This document shows positions 45,860-58,236 of a DNA stretch of 64,000 nt, piece by piece. Below the pieces are notes generated by a model, which had not been told where the DNA came from, made no database searches, and saw only the letters and a list, made by a program, of their open reading frames with translations. Source of the stretch: Parabacteroides sp. PM6-13 (lineage in GTDB: Bacteria; Bacteroidota; Bacteroidia; Bacteroidales; Tannerellaceae); assembly GCF_029892605.1 (NCBI RefSeq), contig NZ_JARXWF010000012.1, positions 48,513 to 112,512 of the forward strand. The letters are read 5' to 3'. The stretch's first letter is position 1. The number at the start of each line of letters is the position of its first letter. The position numbers were made by a program, and so were the translations under genes.

Positions 45860-46879
45860 CTACAACTCATACCTCACAACCTCCTGTCCTTCGTTATTCT
45901 CCGAAGGAGTCAGGGCTAAGATATATTGATCTGTTGGGTCGACGGCTATTTTCTTAAGTGAGCGATCTGTTTGAAGTGTCTTGTGGTGATTGCCTTTCCA
46001 GTCGAAGATAACGATCCGGGACGGGGCGCTGTAATCTGTGGATCCGTCATAGAGACAATACACATATTGATCGGTCGCTGCCAGATGGATAAAGCATTTC
46101 GTCGCCTCCTTCATATTGATTGTATTATTCGGGTTATCCGGCATGATAGCCTCCTCTCCCACCGTGATACGCTGTTTGATTGTTCCCCGCATATCATAGA
46201 AAACCACGCGGTTGAAAAAACGAAACGCACACACGATTGTCGCTTCCGATTCGTTCACTTTCATATTATTCAGGTAGGCATTCCGTGTACGTTGGTATTG
46301 TTGGTTTGTGGAATCGTCCATCCCCACCCGGTAATAGCCCGAATCGGGATGAAAAAAGTAGAAGGCCGTCTTTTCATCCCCAAAGCTGGGGACGCTATAC
46401 ATCTCCTCTTCTGCCAGGTGATAGTCAAAGCTACGACCAGCCCTGGCCGGTAGCGGGATCCGGTTCAATATTTCAACGGGAGATGCCTCGTAAGAGAGTT
46501 CTACAAATTCTCTCTTACCATTGACAAGCCAAAGCCCCTTATCACTATTCGGATAGCGGCTATTGCCTTTAACAAATTCAAGGGATTGCAACATGGAAGC
46601 CCCCTCTTCTTTCAACGCATACGAAGTAAGAGTCATCGGATCGTCTTTGGGGTACACCCGTAACAGGGTATCCCCCAAGGCATCGAGGAAGAAGTGATGA
46701 GAGTCTGTCACAAATAGGTCTTTAGAATAACTTGCCAAGGAGTTTTCCTTCCACACATGGGTCACCAGCGGCTCACTTTCTGCCAGGGAAACAACGGAAA
46801 CGATCTCTTTTTCTTTCTCCCCGCAGGAGATAGCAAAAGAGAGTAGACACATAAACAATAAGGGAGATGTATTTTTCAC
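45860..46879 (-). CDS. TolB-like 6-bladed beta-propeller lipoprotein, end of efflux operon
   Basis: A 339-residue lipoprotein ('LLSFAISC', cysteine about 19). It belongs to the second propeller type in this window: the C-terminal blade 'RIVIFDWKGNHHKTLQTDRSLKKIAVDPTDQYILAL' closely parallels that of the 62046-63095 protein, and it lacks the 'GNGPGEY' signature. It starts 13 bp after the end of the second RND pump, so it is expressed as the last gene of the efflux operon. A link between propellers of this type and RND export is suggested by position only. Confidence 0.85.
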   Translation of the reverse strand: MKNTSPLLFMCLLSFAISCGEKEKEIVSVVSLAESEPLVTHVWKENSLASYSKDLFVTDSHHFFLDALGDTLLRVYPKDDPMTLTSYALKEEGASMLQSLEFVKGNSRYPNSDKGLWLVNGKREFVELSYEASPVEILNRIPLPARAGRSFDYHLAEEEMYSVPSFGDEKTAFYFFHPDSGYYRVGMDDSTNQQYQRTRNAYLNNMKVNESEATIVCAFRFFNRVVFYDMRGTIKQRITVGEEAIMPDNPNNTINMKEATKCFIHLAATDQYVYCLYDGSTDYSAPSRIVIFDWKGNHHKTLQTDRSLKKIAVDPTDQYILALTPSENNEGQEVVRYEL

Positions 46880-46892
46880 AATAACAATATTT

Positions 46893-49800
46893 TCAATTCT
46901 TCGATTCTTTTCTCCTAACTCCTTTCCCTCTCTTCTTTTTTACTTTTACGCCTGCCACCTTTTTGTTGAGCGAGAAGATGGGCAGGAAGAAGAAGATGGC
47001 GATGACCGACATGATGAGTCCACCGATTGTTCCGGCTGCCAGGGGGAACCAGAAGGCTTCTTTGGTGCTTCCCACCATAAAAGGAATAAAACCCAGGACG
47101 GTGGAGACCACCGTCAGGAAGATTGGAGTCACCTTCGCATTCCACGCTTTCAGGTAGAGCCTGAGGGATGACATCTGCGGATGGCGCTCCCGGAGCTGGT
47201 TGTATTCGTTGATGATGTAGATACTGGCATTCACCGTGATCCCGCAAAGCAAAACGAAAGAGGCAAATCCTCCCTGGTCGAAATTGAGCTTAAACCAATA
47301 GAAGGTGAGGAACACCCCGATATAAGAGATGGGTATCACAAAGATAACCGCCAGCGGCTGCTTGAAGGAGTTGAAAAGGATACTTGTCGTAAAGAAGATG
47401 ATCACAATGATCAACAACAGAAGCAGGTATTGCTTATTGTCTTTCTTCCCCCAAGAATAGGAATACCCCTCCCTTTCGGCCGTATACCCCATGGGCAGGT
47501 CGGCGTTAAACTCTTTGAGTGTCCGTTCCTGGATACGGGTGCCCTGGTTTGATGCGCCAATATATTCGTATTGCAGACAGAGACGGTATTGCTGGTTCAC
47601 CTTGGCTACCTGTTGAGGCATCTGCCCCTTTTCGACCTCGGCCAGTTCGGCTAGTTTATAATACTTCCCATTAACAAGCTGAGGGACATATTGCATATTC
47701 CATATATCGAACTCCCGGGATTGACGCGAGTTGAGCTTCAATCGTTCGGTCTCGTTATCCACAATCACACTTCCCGTGGCTATGTCTTTGCCAAACACCG
47801 GACGGATGGAGGCAAAAAGCTGGATCGGCAGGATATTCTCCTGCGCCATGCGTGCTTTGTTCAGGTTGAAAGAGAACTCCTGGTAATCATCTTTGTACCA
47901 GGAAAACTCCGAATTGATTATCACCTCTTTGATACGACGGTTGCCGAGAAGGTTTGCTTTCAGCTTTTCTGCCCATTCAAACAGTTCGTCGTAATTGTAT
48001 CCGTACATCACGATGCGATAGCTCCCGGCACTCTCACGCACATCGTTATTGAATCCCTGATCCTGTAACCCATACACGCTCCAGCTACCACCACCCAGTT
48101 CGAGTGCCCGGCTGATCACCTGGCTCTTCAGGGTGTACGGGAACCCGGTGCGTTCGCTTTCGCGGGTGAAATAGACCTGTATCCGTGCCTGGCGGGGACT
48201 GTTTATATTGGTCTGGAACTGGCGGATCTCTTTGTGGGTACTCAGGTAGGACTCCATTTGCTTGACCAAATGATTCATCTGATCGAGCGTGGTCCCGTTG
48301 GGCATCGAGGCCGTAATGCTTAGTACCACCTCTTCGCTGCGGGTGAAATAGCTGCCGTTGTACACCTTCTGCACAAACAGGCGGAGCGTGCCTCCCAATG
48401 ATTTTTCAATGATAGGTTTGATCTTCTCTTTATAGGTCTCTTTGGCAACGATCGTATTGTATTTCTCTGCCAGAGAGAGCTGCCAGGGCGACATGGTTTC
48501 CCGCTTCGCCTCATCGAGTTCGATCTTTTCGGGCAGCATAAAGACCGGCAGTCCGAACAATAGGATAATGGCGATGATGGCAATCACACGATGACGCACC
48601 AGGAAACGTATCTGTATCTGGTAATAGCGGGTGAAGTAGACCGGGAAACGTTTCATAAAACGGCGCGCGCGGGCAAAACGCCGACGAGGCTGCTTCGTTT
48701 TTTTCTTTTTCCGCAATAGTCCCATCTTGTCGATCAACGCCGGTACGAGGAAGAGGGCAATAAAGAGGGAAACACCCAGGTTGATGATCACCACCGCCGC
48801 GAAGTCCTGCAGGTTCAACCGCAACCGTTCGTCGAGGAAGAAGATCATACACAAGGCCCCCATGGTGGTAAGCGTAGCCGCCAGGATCGCCAGGAAAGCC
48901 CCCCGGTCATGGCGGTTGCGGATATGGTCGGTCATGACAATGGTGTTGTCGATGATCAGACTGAGCGAGATCGTGATACCGGCCAGTGAATAGAGCTGTA
49001 TCTCCAGCTTCAGGAGATAGTAGAGGATAACGGCGATGCCCAGATTGACCGCTATGCTGATGGCGATCAATAAGAGGTATTTGAAGTTGCGCGTGATCAA
49101 TAGGACGAACAGTAAGAGGATCAGCAAGGTCAAGCCGGAGCGGAGGTATATCTTATCCAGCTCTTTCTGGATATATTCCGTGGCGTCATAGCTGGTATGC
49201 ACCTCATAACCGGCCGGAAGGATGGTGCGGATATGATCCATCTCCGCTTTCACTTTCTTGGCCAGATCCAGCTGATTGGCCATGTCGTCGGCCCGGATCG
49301 AGAGGTAAATGGAGTTGAGTCCGTTGATACGGAAATAGTTGCGCGGTGCCTCTTCCTGGCGAGTGACCTTCACGAGCTGGTCGAGCCGGATCAGCTGACC
49401 CGTCTGGGAGGTGAGGGTGATGCGGGTAGCGTCAAATCCGTTGTCGCTGTATTCAGGCACCAACGCCAGGCGTATCCATTCCTCCGACGATTCGCTACCT
49501 TCGGTCAGGGCGATGCCCAGGAATTCTTTCTGATAATATTGTGAGATAGCCTGTTGAATATCATTCAGGGAAACGCCTACCTCGGTAAGCTGGCGGCTAT
49601 CGTATTCCAGGCGCCATTCCATCGGTGTGGCTCCGCTCACATCCACGCGATAGATGCCGGGGATGCTGGCCAGCCGGGGTTTGATCTGCTCCTCGGCAAA
49701 GCGCTGGATAAAGATCGGAGTGGCCGCGGCATTCAGTGTATAACTGATAAACGGGCGGGAGTCGTTCTCATCGGGACGGCGCATCTCGAGCACCGGATAG

Positions 49801-50168
49801 CTCAGTCCGTCGGGCAGGCTGGGCCAGGTCTGCCGCACAATGGTGGAGGCCTCGAAGCGGGCGGCGTCGATATCGGTATGTTTGTCGAGCTCCAGGGTGA
49901 TATATCCCCAGCCGTTGCCGGAGGTGGAGTTGATATTACGGATCCCTTTGATACGCGCCAGCATAGCCTCCAGACGCGAGGTGACCTCCATCTCGATGAC
50001 ACGGGCGGAATTGTTCGGGAAGTTATAGCTGACTGTCAACTGAGGCAATACGCGCGAGGGCGAGAGCTTAATGGGCAATAAAGGCACAAAAGCGATCCCC
50101 GCCAAGGCAATGCAGACAAAGGCGACAATAATAGTGAACGACGATATGGGCTGTTTCTTCTTATCCAT
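46893..50168 (-). CDS. RND-family efflux permease (second pump)
   Basis: A 1091-residue inner-membrane proton-driven exporter, somewhat longer than AcrB. TM1 'SFTIIVAFVCIALAGIAFVPLLPI', a first porter half, TM2-TM6 (about 340-480) with the proton-relay segment 'ISLSLIIDNTIVMTDHI' (Asp present, second position Asn), a long cytoplasmic basic loop ('RKKKKTKQPRRRFARARRFMKRF') and the second half ending in a basic tail. It is more diverged from standard HAE pumps than its operon partner. It starts 6 bp after the TolC-like gene. It may form a mixed trimer with the first pump or serve a separate substrate. Confidence 0.93.
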   Translation of the reverse strand: MDKKKQPISSFTIIVAFVCIALAGIAFVPLLPIKLSPSRVLPQLTVSYNFPNNSARVIEMEVTSRLEAMLARIKGIRNINSTSGNGWGYITLELDKHTDIDAARFEASTIVRQTWPSLPDGLSYPVLEMRRPDENDSRPFISYTLNAAATPIFIQRFAEEQIKPRLASIPGIYRVDVSGATPMEWRLEYDSRQLTEVGVSLNDIQQAISQYYQKEFLGIALTEGSESSEEWIRLALVPEYSDNGFDATRITLTSQTGQLIRLDQLVKVTRQEEAPRNYFRINGLNSIYLSIRADDMANQLDLAKKVKAEMDHIRTILPAGYEVHTSYDATEYIQKELDKIYLRSGLTLLILLLFVLLITRNFKYLLLIAISIAVNLGIAVILYYLLKLEIQLYSLAGITISLSLIIDNTIVMTDHIRNRHDRGAFLAILAATLTTMGALCMIFFLDERLRLNLQDFAAVVIINLGVSLFIALFLVPALIDKMGLLRKKKKTKQPRRRFARARRFMKRFPVYFTRYYQIQIRFLVRHRVIAIIAIILLFGLPVFMLPEKIELDEAKRETMSPWQLSLAEKYNTIVAKETYKEKIKPIIEKSLGGTLRLFVQKVYNGSYFTRSEEVVLSITASMPNGTTLDQMNHLVKQMESYLSTHKEIRQFQTNINSPRQARIQVYFTRESERTGFPYTLKSQVISRALELGGGSWSVYGLQDQGFNNDVRESAGSYRIVMYGYNYDELFEWAEKLKANLLGNRRIKEVIINSEFSWYKDDYQEFSFNLNKARMAQENILPIQLFASIRPVFGKDIATGSVIVDNETERLKLNSRQSREFDIWNMQYVPQLVNGKYYKLAELAEVEKGQMPQQVAKVNQQYRLCLQYEYIGASNQGTRIQERTLKEFNADLPMGYTAEREGYSYSWGKKDNKQYLLLLLIIVIIFFTTSILFNSFKQPLAVIFVIPISYIGVFLTFYWFKLNFDQGGFASFVLLCGITVNASIYIINEYNQLRERHPQMSSLRLYLKAWNAKVTPIFLTVVSTVLGFIPFMVGSTKEAFWFPLAAGTIGGLIMSVIAIFFFLPIFSLNKKVAGVKVKKKRGKGVRRKESKN

Positions 50169-50174
50169 TCCCGC

Positions 50175-51662
50175 TTATTGATAGAGATGATGATCATAAT
50201 CGAACTTATCACCGAGTGACACGTTCAGATCGAAATCATGCAGGGTGAGTCTTCTTATTTTATAATAGCTGACCCAATAGTTCTGCAAAGCTGAGATATA
50301 ATTGCGTTGAGCCGATTCCTGCCGGTTCTGGGAGAGGGTGAGGCTGTTAATATCCGCCTTACCGATCATAAAGCGCTGCACGGTCTCTTCATAGGCGGTT
50401 ACTGCCAGGTCGAGCGCCTCCTCGGCACTGGCAATCATATCCTGCTGGATATTGAATTCGCTGACGGTCATGATCACATCTTCCTCCACCTTCAACTCCT
50501 CCTGCTTGGAAGAGATCTGAATCACATTCAGGTTGTTGCGCGCCATATTGTGTTTACCACGGCGTACGCCCCAGTCAACCAGCGGGATAGAGACCGACAG
50601 CGAGACGATATCCTGTTGCAACAGGTTACGGTAGGCATCCTTAAAGCTGTCGCCCACCTGGTTGAAACCGACACTCGCCCGGATGGACGCGTTAAACATC
50701 GATTCCTTTTTGGTTCGATCGACCTCCTGTTCGGCGCTTAATATATTCTGCTGTGACCCTAAGAACGTGGGGTTGTTGGCGCGGGCATATTGCAGGGCTG
50801 CGTCGACAGGTATCATGATATGGCGAGGACGGTTGGGCAGGGCCGCGCGTATCTCCGTGTTCTGATCGAAGTTGAGGTAAGAGGCCAGGTTGAACATGGC
50901 GCGTTTGAGCGAGAGCTCCGCATTTTGCAGGCTGTTGCGCGCGTTCACCGCATCGAGCTTCAGGGTGAGCAGGTCGCCCTGGCTGATCGAAGCAATCTTG
51001 TGCTTCTCCTGTCCCACACGATAGAGGGTATCGGAAGAGGCAACCTTCTCCCGGGCAATCTCATATTCTGTTTGTGCCATGGCCAGGGTGAAGAAGTAAT
51101 TCGTGGCCATTTCACCGATCTCTTCCAGGTCGTATAAGAGATCCTTCTTGGCTTTCTCATACTTCAACGGTTCCAGTTTGCGTGCCCACTTAAACGGGTT
51201 ATACCCCAAAAGACTTTGGGAATAGCCCACCCGAACGGGTACGGAGGTAAACTGGCTATAGGTGTCGTCGCCGAAGTTACGGATATACCCCAGGTCGGAA
51301 TCGATAAAGAAGCTACCGCCCAACAGATCGAAGTTCTGCTCAATAGTCAGATTCCCTCCGGCGTAGAACGATTGCTGATTGCGATACACATCGATATTGT
51401 TACCCGAATCATACCGGCGTGTAATGTCACGGTAGTATTGCGCGGGCGTAAGGTTCAACGTCAGGCTGGGCAAACGTTCGGCCTTGAAGGTGCGGTATTC
51501 CCAATACCCCCTCAGAAACATATTCTTACTGCGGAAGGCCTCCAGCGAACTATCGGTGGCCAGCGCGATCGTCCGGTCTAAGGTGAGTGTCAGTGATTGC
51601 GCCCCCGCCATACCTGCCATGGCAAGCAATAGGCCTATTAATCGTATTTTACCTGTTTTCAT
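50175..51662 (-). CDS. TolC-family outer-membrane efflux channel
   Basis: A 495-residue outer-membrane factor. ATG at 51662 gives 'MKTGKIRLIGLLLAMAGMAGAQ', a clear signal peptide; eight more residues are possible upstream but unlikely. Two repeats of long coiled-coil helices are visible ('ALQYARANNPTFLGSQQNILSAEQEVDRTKKE' and 'MIASAEEALDLAVTAYEETVQRFMIGKADINSLTLSQNRQESAQRNYISALQNYWVSYYKIRRLTL'). It forms the periplasm-spanning outlet for the RND pumps on either side. It lies 34 bp downstream of the first pump, across a short AT-rich repeat (ATTATCAATTGTCAATTATC). Confidence 0.93.
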   Translation of the reverse strand: MKTGKIRLIGLLLAMAGMAGAQSLTLTLDRTIALATDSSLEAFRSKNMFLRGYWEYRTFKAERLPSLTLNLTPAQYYRDITRRYDSGNNIDVYRNQQSFYAGGNLTIEQNFDLLGGSFFIDSDLGYIRNFGDDTYSQFTSVPVRVGYSQSLLGYNPFKWARKLEPLKYEKAKKDLLYDLEEIGEMATNYFFTLAMAQTEYEIAREKVASSDTLYRVGQEKHKIASISQGDLLTLKLDAVNARNSLQNAELSLKRAMFNLASYLNFDQNTEIRAALPNRPRHIMIPVDAALQYARANNPTFLGSQQNILSAEQEVDRTKKESMFNASIRASVGFNQVGDSFKDAYRNLLQQDIVSLSVSIPLVDWGVRRGKHNMARNNLNVIQISSKQEELKVEEDVIMTVSEFNIQQDMIASAEEALDLAVTAYEETVQRFMIGKADINSLTLSQNRQESAQRNYISALQNYWVSYYKIRRLTLHDFDLNVSLGDKFDYDHHLYQ

Positions 51663-51696
51663 ATAGTGTGTCTTATCAATTATCAATTGTCAATTA

Positions 51697-54864
<3,168 letters not shown>

Positions 54865-54877
54865 AATTATTCAAATT

Positions 54878-54919
54878 GATAATGGATAATTGATAATTGA
54901 TAATGGATAATTGATAATT
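54878..54919. repeat. AT-rich tandem repeat (GATAATTGATAATGGATAATT)
   Basis: Direct repeats of GATAATT and GATAATGG between the adaptor and first pump genes. The same filler occurs at 51675-51705, in the last codons of the adaptor gene (55150-55200), at 58500-58525 and near 61885, all at gene edges. Confidence 0.7.
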
Positions 54920-54958
54920 AACCTACAACTATTGCCGTAAGCGATGACCTTCGGTTCC

Positions 54959-55151
54959 GCAAAAGTCCGCAAGGAGTTTCATTTGGATAACCCCGGGTGT
55001 CAACCCGGGGTAGTTGATCGCTACTATCTCTGAACCCCGAAGTGGGTTCAACCCGCTACGGGGTTGTTTTGTGTGGGACAGCCAGCCACCCCGAGCTGCG
55101 CCTGACGGCTTGCACGGGGTTATCCACATACAAGTCCTTGCGGACTTTCGC
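54959..55151. mobile_element. Nested palindromic element (MITE/REP-like)
   Basis: Terminal inverted repeats GCAAAAGTCCGCAAGGA (54959-54975) and TCCTTGCGGACTTTCGC (55135-55151) match at 16 of 17. Inside, GGATAACCCC pairs with GGGGTTATCC, and two smaller hairpins (CCCCGGGT/ACCCGGGG at 54991-55010; AACCCCG/CGGGGTT at 55033-55065 with an inner GGGTT/AACCC) fill the centre. No transposase is present. It lies between two co-transcribed efflux genes. The full 54865-55166 gap holds only this element and the AT-rich repeats. Confidence 0.75.
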
Positions 55152-55166
55152 TGAATAGTTACATTA

Positions 55167-56255
55167 TCAATTATCATTTGTCAATTCTCCATTTGTTAAT
55201 ACCGTCACCGGCGTATCATTCGCCAGGTTGATATTTCCGCTGGTTATCACAATATCGCCCGGTTTGAGGTTCTCTGTGAGTGTGTAATGCCCCGCGTTCT
55301 CCAGTCCTGTAGTGGTGTAGTTCCAATAGGCCTTGCCCTTCACTAAGGTGAATACCACCTGTCTGCCCGAACGAAGCACCACCGCCTCTTTGGGTACCAC
55401 CAACTGGTTGGGCACCGAGCGCTGGATCTTTACCCGTACGTTCATCCCTTCAAAGAGATTCGCTTTGTCGGCTACGGCGGCTTTCACCTGCACCATGCCA
55501 TTGGCTTCTACGATCGGATTGATCTCCGTGATACGTCCTTCCACCTGCGTGTCGGCCGCGGCGTAAGGCGTAACCTCTACCTTGTCGCCCTTCCGGATCA
55601 GCGGCAACTCGCTTTCCAGTACGGTGAAAGAGGCTTCCAGGCTGCGCGGGTCGATAATCGTGCAGAACACCTCGGAGACGGAGGCGGTGTTATAGGGTTT
55701 GGCAAACAGATTAGCCACCACCCCGTCGAAAGGAGCGGTCAACACAGCCTTCTCATATTCATACAAGGCCAGTTCGTATTGCACCAACGCCTGGTCGTAG
55801 CCGCTCTTCACCTTCGCCAGTTCCATGGTCGCTTCGGGCACTTTGTCCTGATCGTCGATCATATACCCCTGTCCGATCAATACATCCTGAAGATCTAATT
55901 TGCCCCTTTCCATCGTTGCTTTTGCCTGTGTCAGTTTATTGCTGAGGCGGAAAGTCGATAAGGTGGCCAGCTTTTGCCCTTTGGTCACCCGGTCGCCATT
56001 CTTCACATAGATGGCTTCGATCGGTTCAGCCGATTCAAAACGCAGATCGACATTTCGCTGGGCAGACAGTTTCCCGTTACTCACCAACTCATGATAGAAG
56101 TCACCCTCTTCGAGCGTCATCACGGTCACTTGATTTCTCTCTTCCGGCAAGGCCGTTTCCACCGTCATCTCTGTCGTGTCCGACCCTTTCTTATCGCCGC
56201 AACCCGCCAGTAGCCCAAGAACCAATAGGGCGGTTACCATTTTGTAGTGATTCAT
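55167..56255 (-). CDS. RND efflux periplasmic adaptor (membrane fusion protein), lipoprotein
   Basis: A 362-residue adaptor, first gene of the efflux operon. Lipobox 'LVLGLLAGC' (cysteine about 19). Adaptor order: first beta-barrel/lipoyl half 'SAQRNVDLRFESAEPIEAIYVKNGDRVTKGQKLATL', a short alpha hairpin ('LTQAKATMERGKLDLQD' to 'QALVQYELALYEYEKAVL'), second lipoyl half 'TAPFDGVVANLFAKPYNTASVSEVFCTI', then barrel and membrane-proximal domains ending 'LKPGDIVITSGNINLAND'. It links the pumps to the TolC-like channel. The last six codons fall in an AT-rich filler repeat, so the C-terminus has probably been rewritten by that repeat. Confidence 0.92.
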   Translation of the reverse strand: MNHYKMVTALLVLGLLAGCGDKKGSDTTEMTVETALPEERNQVTVMTLEEGDFYHELVSNGKLSAQRNVDLRFESAEPIEAIYVKNGDRVTKGQKLATLSTFRLSNKLTQAKATMERGKLDLQDVLIGQGYMIDDQDKVPEATMELAKVKSGYDQALVQYELALYEYEKAVLTAPFDGVVANLFAKPYNTASVSEVFCTIIDPRSLEASFTVLESELPLIRKGDKVEVTPYAAADTQVEGRITEINPIVEANGMVQVKAAVADKANLFEGMNVRVKIQRSVPNQLVVPKEAVVLRSGRQVVFTLVKGKAYWNYTTTGLENAGHYTLTENLKPGDIVITSGNINLANDTPVTVLTNGELTNDN

Positions 56256-56308
56256 ATTCAGTATATTTTTCAGTTATAACCCAGTGTATCAACTTTGTTT
56301 TCCATGCA

Positions 56309-56316
56309 CAAAAATA
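56309..56316 (-). promoter_or_regulatory. -7 box of the efflux operon
   Basis: TATTTTTG on the minus strand, 53 bp before the adaptor start. No TTTG at -33 (ACAA instead), so activation by a regulator is likely. The remaining part of the gap before the next gene shows nothing else. Confidence 0.45.
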
Positions 56317-56391
56317 GTAAAATAGGAATACGATGTTGTCGTAACCCCGATATTGTTTGAGATTTTACGATTTTTTCGCATCGTTTATTGT

Positions 56392-57555
56392 TTATTTCAA
56401 CCGTAGCAACAGCAAAACAGGATTCATATCCAAGATCTCATTCTCCGTTTTCCCTTGGGTTATTTTCTCTATCTTCTTTTTATCCTGTGGGGACATATAG
56501 TCTTCCTTCAACATGTCTAAAATATCAGGACCGGAGAAAGAGGTAAGTAAGACATCGTTGCGATTACTGTCGATAAATAATTTCCTTCCAAGAGGAAGGC
56601 CACTTTTTCTGCTCCAGAAATTTTTGGCAGAGGTCAACACAGTGCTATTATCTTTTTTTGAGAACAGGCTATAGAACTTTCCCTCTATGCCAAACCAATC
56701 TGCTATTAAGAAATCCTTCTTTTCCTGGAAACTGGCACATATAATATAATCATCAGCTGTGTATGATTCACCCGCATAGTCTTTCCGGGTATCATTTTTT
56801 ATATCAAAAGAGATAAAATCCGATACTCCCTCTTCATCGACCCGGCATATTTTCTGATTCACAATATCTAATATTTTAATATCTCCGTCAGAAACAGTCT
56901 GGAAATAAGAATTATCTTCATTATATAGTATCGGATACATCGTCTCATATGCAAAATAACTATGAACAAAGGTTCCCATTGAGTCAACCTCCCATAAACC
57001 AGAAGCCCGTTCGCCAACCTTTTCCACGACAAAATCATGCACATAACACAAAAAATTCCCATTGGGTAAATTCGTCATATACCGGATCAGCGCATTATCT
57101 GAAAAACCGGTGATCGACTTCAGGTATTTCCCCTCCATTGTGTAATAGTTCAACTTGCGGCCACGAAAATCATGTACGATTATCCTATCCTCGTCATCCA
57201 TCAGAACTGTCTCCAGCGATAAGTATTCATCCGGCCCTTGTCCTTGTTTGTGTATTTTGTATAAATACCTTCCTTTCGCATCGAAAAACAGGATTTGCTG
57301 CTCTAACCTGTCTGCCAAAACGATCTTGTCATCCACAAAGAACACTTTTGTTAAATGATTGATCAAATTATCATCCGTTGTCTCTAACTCGATATATTCA
57401 AAAGAATCCACATAGTCGGAAAGAGAAACCTGTTGCTGATCGTTTTCGTTGACAGTAACAGTGGATGAATCTTTCTTGTCTGTTTTATTTTTGTCTGTTT
57501 GGCACGCAAACAGTGATAACAGGGCAAACAATAAAAAGATAGATGTTTGTTTCAT
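56392..57555 (-). CDS. 6-bladed beta-propeller lipoprotein beside NVEALA genes
   Basis: A 387-residue lipoprotein ('LLFALLSLFAC', cysteine about 18). Family motif 'FDAKGRYLYKIHKQGQGPDEYLSLETVLMD' (about 92-120) with 'GQGPDEY'. The N-terminal linker is rich in Lys/Asp ('TDKNKTDKKDSS'). It follows two NVEALA peptide genes after 82 bp that contain a strong hairpin, an arrangement seen at three places in this window. It may receive, process or anchor the peptides at the outer membrane; this is inferred from position. Confidence 0.88.
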   Translation of the reverse strand: MKQTSIFLLFALLSLFACQTDKNKTDKKDSSTVTVNENDQQQVSLSDYVDSFEYIELETTDDNLINHLTKVFFVDDKIVLADRLEQQILFFDAKGRYLYKIHKQGQGPDEYLSLETVLMDDEDRIIVHDFRGRKLNYYTMEGKYLKSITGFSDNALIRYMTNLPNGNFLCYVHDFVVEKVGERASGLWEVDSMGTFVHSYFAYETMYPILYNEDNSYFQTVSDGDIKILDIVNQKICRVDEEGVSDFISFDIKNDTRKDYAGESYTADDYIICASFQEKKDFLIADWFGIEGKFYSLFSKKDNSTVLTSAKNFWSRKSGLPLGRKLFIDSNRNDVLLTSFSGPDILDMLKEDYMSPQDKKKIEKITQGKTENEILDMNPVLLLLRLK

Positions 57556-57567
57556 AATGTTTTTTTA

Positions 57568-57605
57568 ACCTCTTTGCCTGTTCTCATAAAAACAGACAAA
57601 GAGGT
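57568..57605 (-). other. Inverted repeat between NVEALA and propeller genes
   Basis: ACCTCTTTG (57568-57576) pairs with CAAAGAGGT (57597-57605); after one mismatch CTGTT pairs with AACAG. On the minus strand it ends 13 bp before the propeller start and is followed by an A-run, not a T-run, so it is not a standard terminator. It could stabilise the upstream peptide mRNA or shield the propeller start. Confidence 0.7.
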
Positions 57606-57637
57606 GGTTAGTTAATTTTTAAATTGTATTACAAACC

Positions 57638-57907
57638 CTAAAGTCTTATGCATCCAATCTCAGTGAAGTTACATGCATCAGTGTCTGAAGCCGGAACACA
57701 ACAGGGTATTTCTATACCTTCTACTGTAATTTTTCCTGTTTTGTATCCTTTATCCCAAGACTCTGGTCCTTCAGGAGTAGCCAATGCCTCAATATTCGCC
57801 AATGCCAGATCTGACATACTTACGTCCTTTTCATTCAGATAGATTCCCCACCCTGCTGCAACAGCAATTGCTGCTACCATAACCAAACTTACTATTTTTT
57901 TCTTCAT
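57638..57907 (-). CDS. NVEALA family peptide
   Basis: An 89-residue exported peptide precursor: signal peptide 'IVSLVMVAAIAVAAGWGIYL', spacer 'NEKDVSMSDLALAN', motif 'IEALA' (NVEALA-type) and a 45-residue C-terminal part with four cysteines, 'IPCCVPASDTDACNFTEIGC'. The family is specific to Bacteroidetes and its role is unknown. It is paralogous to the next gene: the first 45 residues are nearly identical and the tails keep the same Cys pattern (CC-x-C-x-C). Only 16 bp separate the two copies, so they are co-expressed. Confidence 0.9.
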   Translation of the reverse strand: MKKKIVSLVMVAAIAVAAGWGIYLNEKDVSMSDLALANIEALATPEGPESWDKGYKTGKITVEGIEIPCCVPASDTDACNFTEIGCIRL

Positions 57908-57923
57908 GATAATAATTTTATTT

Positions 57924-58193
57924 TTAATATTTTATACATCCTAATCTTTTATAATCACACGCATCAGTATATACTGATGGGACACAACATGGCATTCTTA
58001 CACCTTCTCTTATATCTTCTCCTGTTATGTATCCTCTTGCCCAATCATCTATCCATTCAGGAGTTGCTAACGCCTCAACATTAGCCAACACCAAATCTGA
58101 CAAGTTTACTTCTTTCTCATTCAGGTAGATTCCCCACCCTGCTGCAACAGCAATTGCTGCTACCATAACCAAACTTACTTTTTTTTTCTTCAT
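57924..58193 (-). CDS. NVEALA family peptide
   Basis: An 89-residue paralogue of its neighbour. Signal peptide with the same 'SLVMVAAIAVAAGWGIYLNEK' core, motif 'NVEALA' exact, and tail 'MPCCVPSVYTDACDYKRLGC' with the same cysteine spacing but different loop residues. The signal and leader are conserved at DNA level while the tail diverges, which suggests selection for different tails on a fixed export leader. It is the first gene after the structured element at 58237-58384. Confidence 0.9.
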   Translation of the reverse strand: MKKKKVSLVMVAAIAVAAGWGIYLNEKEVNLSDLVLANVEALATPEWIDDWARGYITGEDIREGVRMPCCVPSVYTDACDYKRLGCIKY

Positions 58194-58236
58194 GATAATA
58201 ATTTTTATTTTTTAATTCATTGCTTTTTTTTACAAT

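Noticed and set aside
54929..55177. 82-codon open frame on the minus strand
   Set aside because: It is formed by the nested palindromic element itself and has no ribosome-binding site; such frames arise from the repeat.
57568..57605. Inverted repeat as a standard terminator
   Set aside because: On the minus strand it is followed by an A-run and on the plus strand no gene ends there, so it was listed only as a hairpin.
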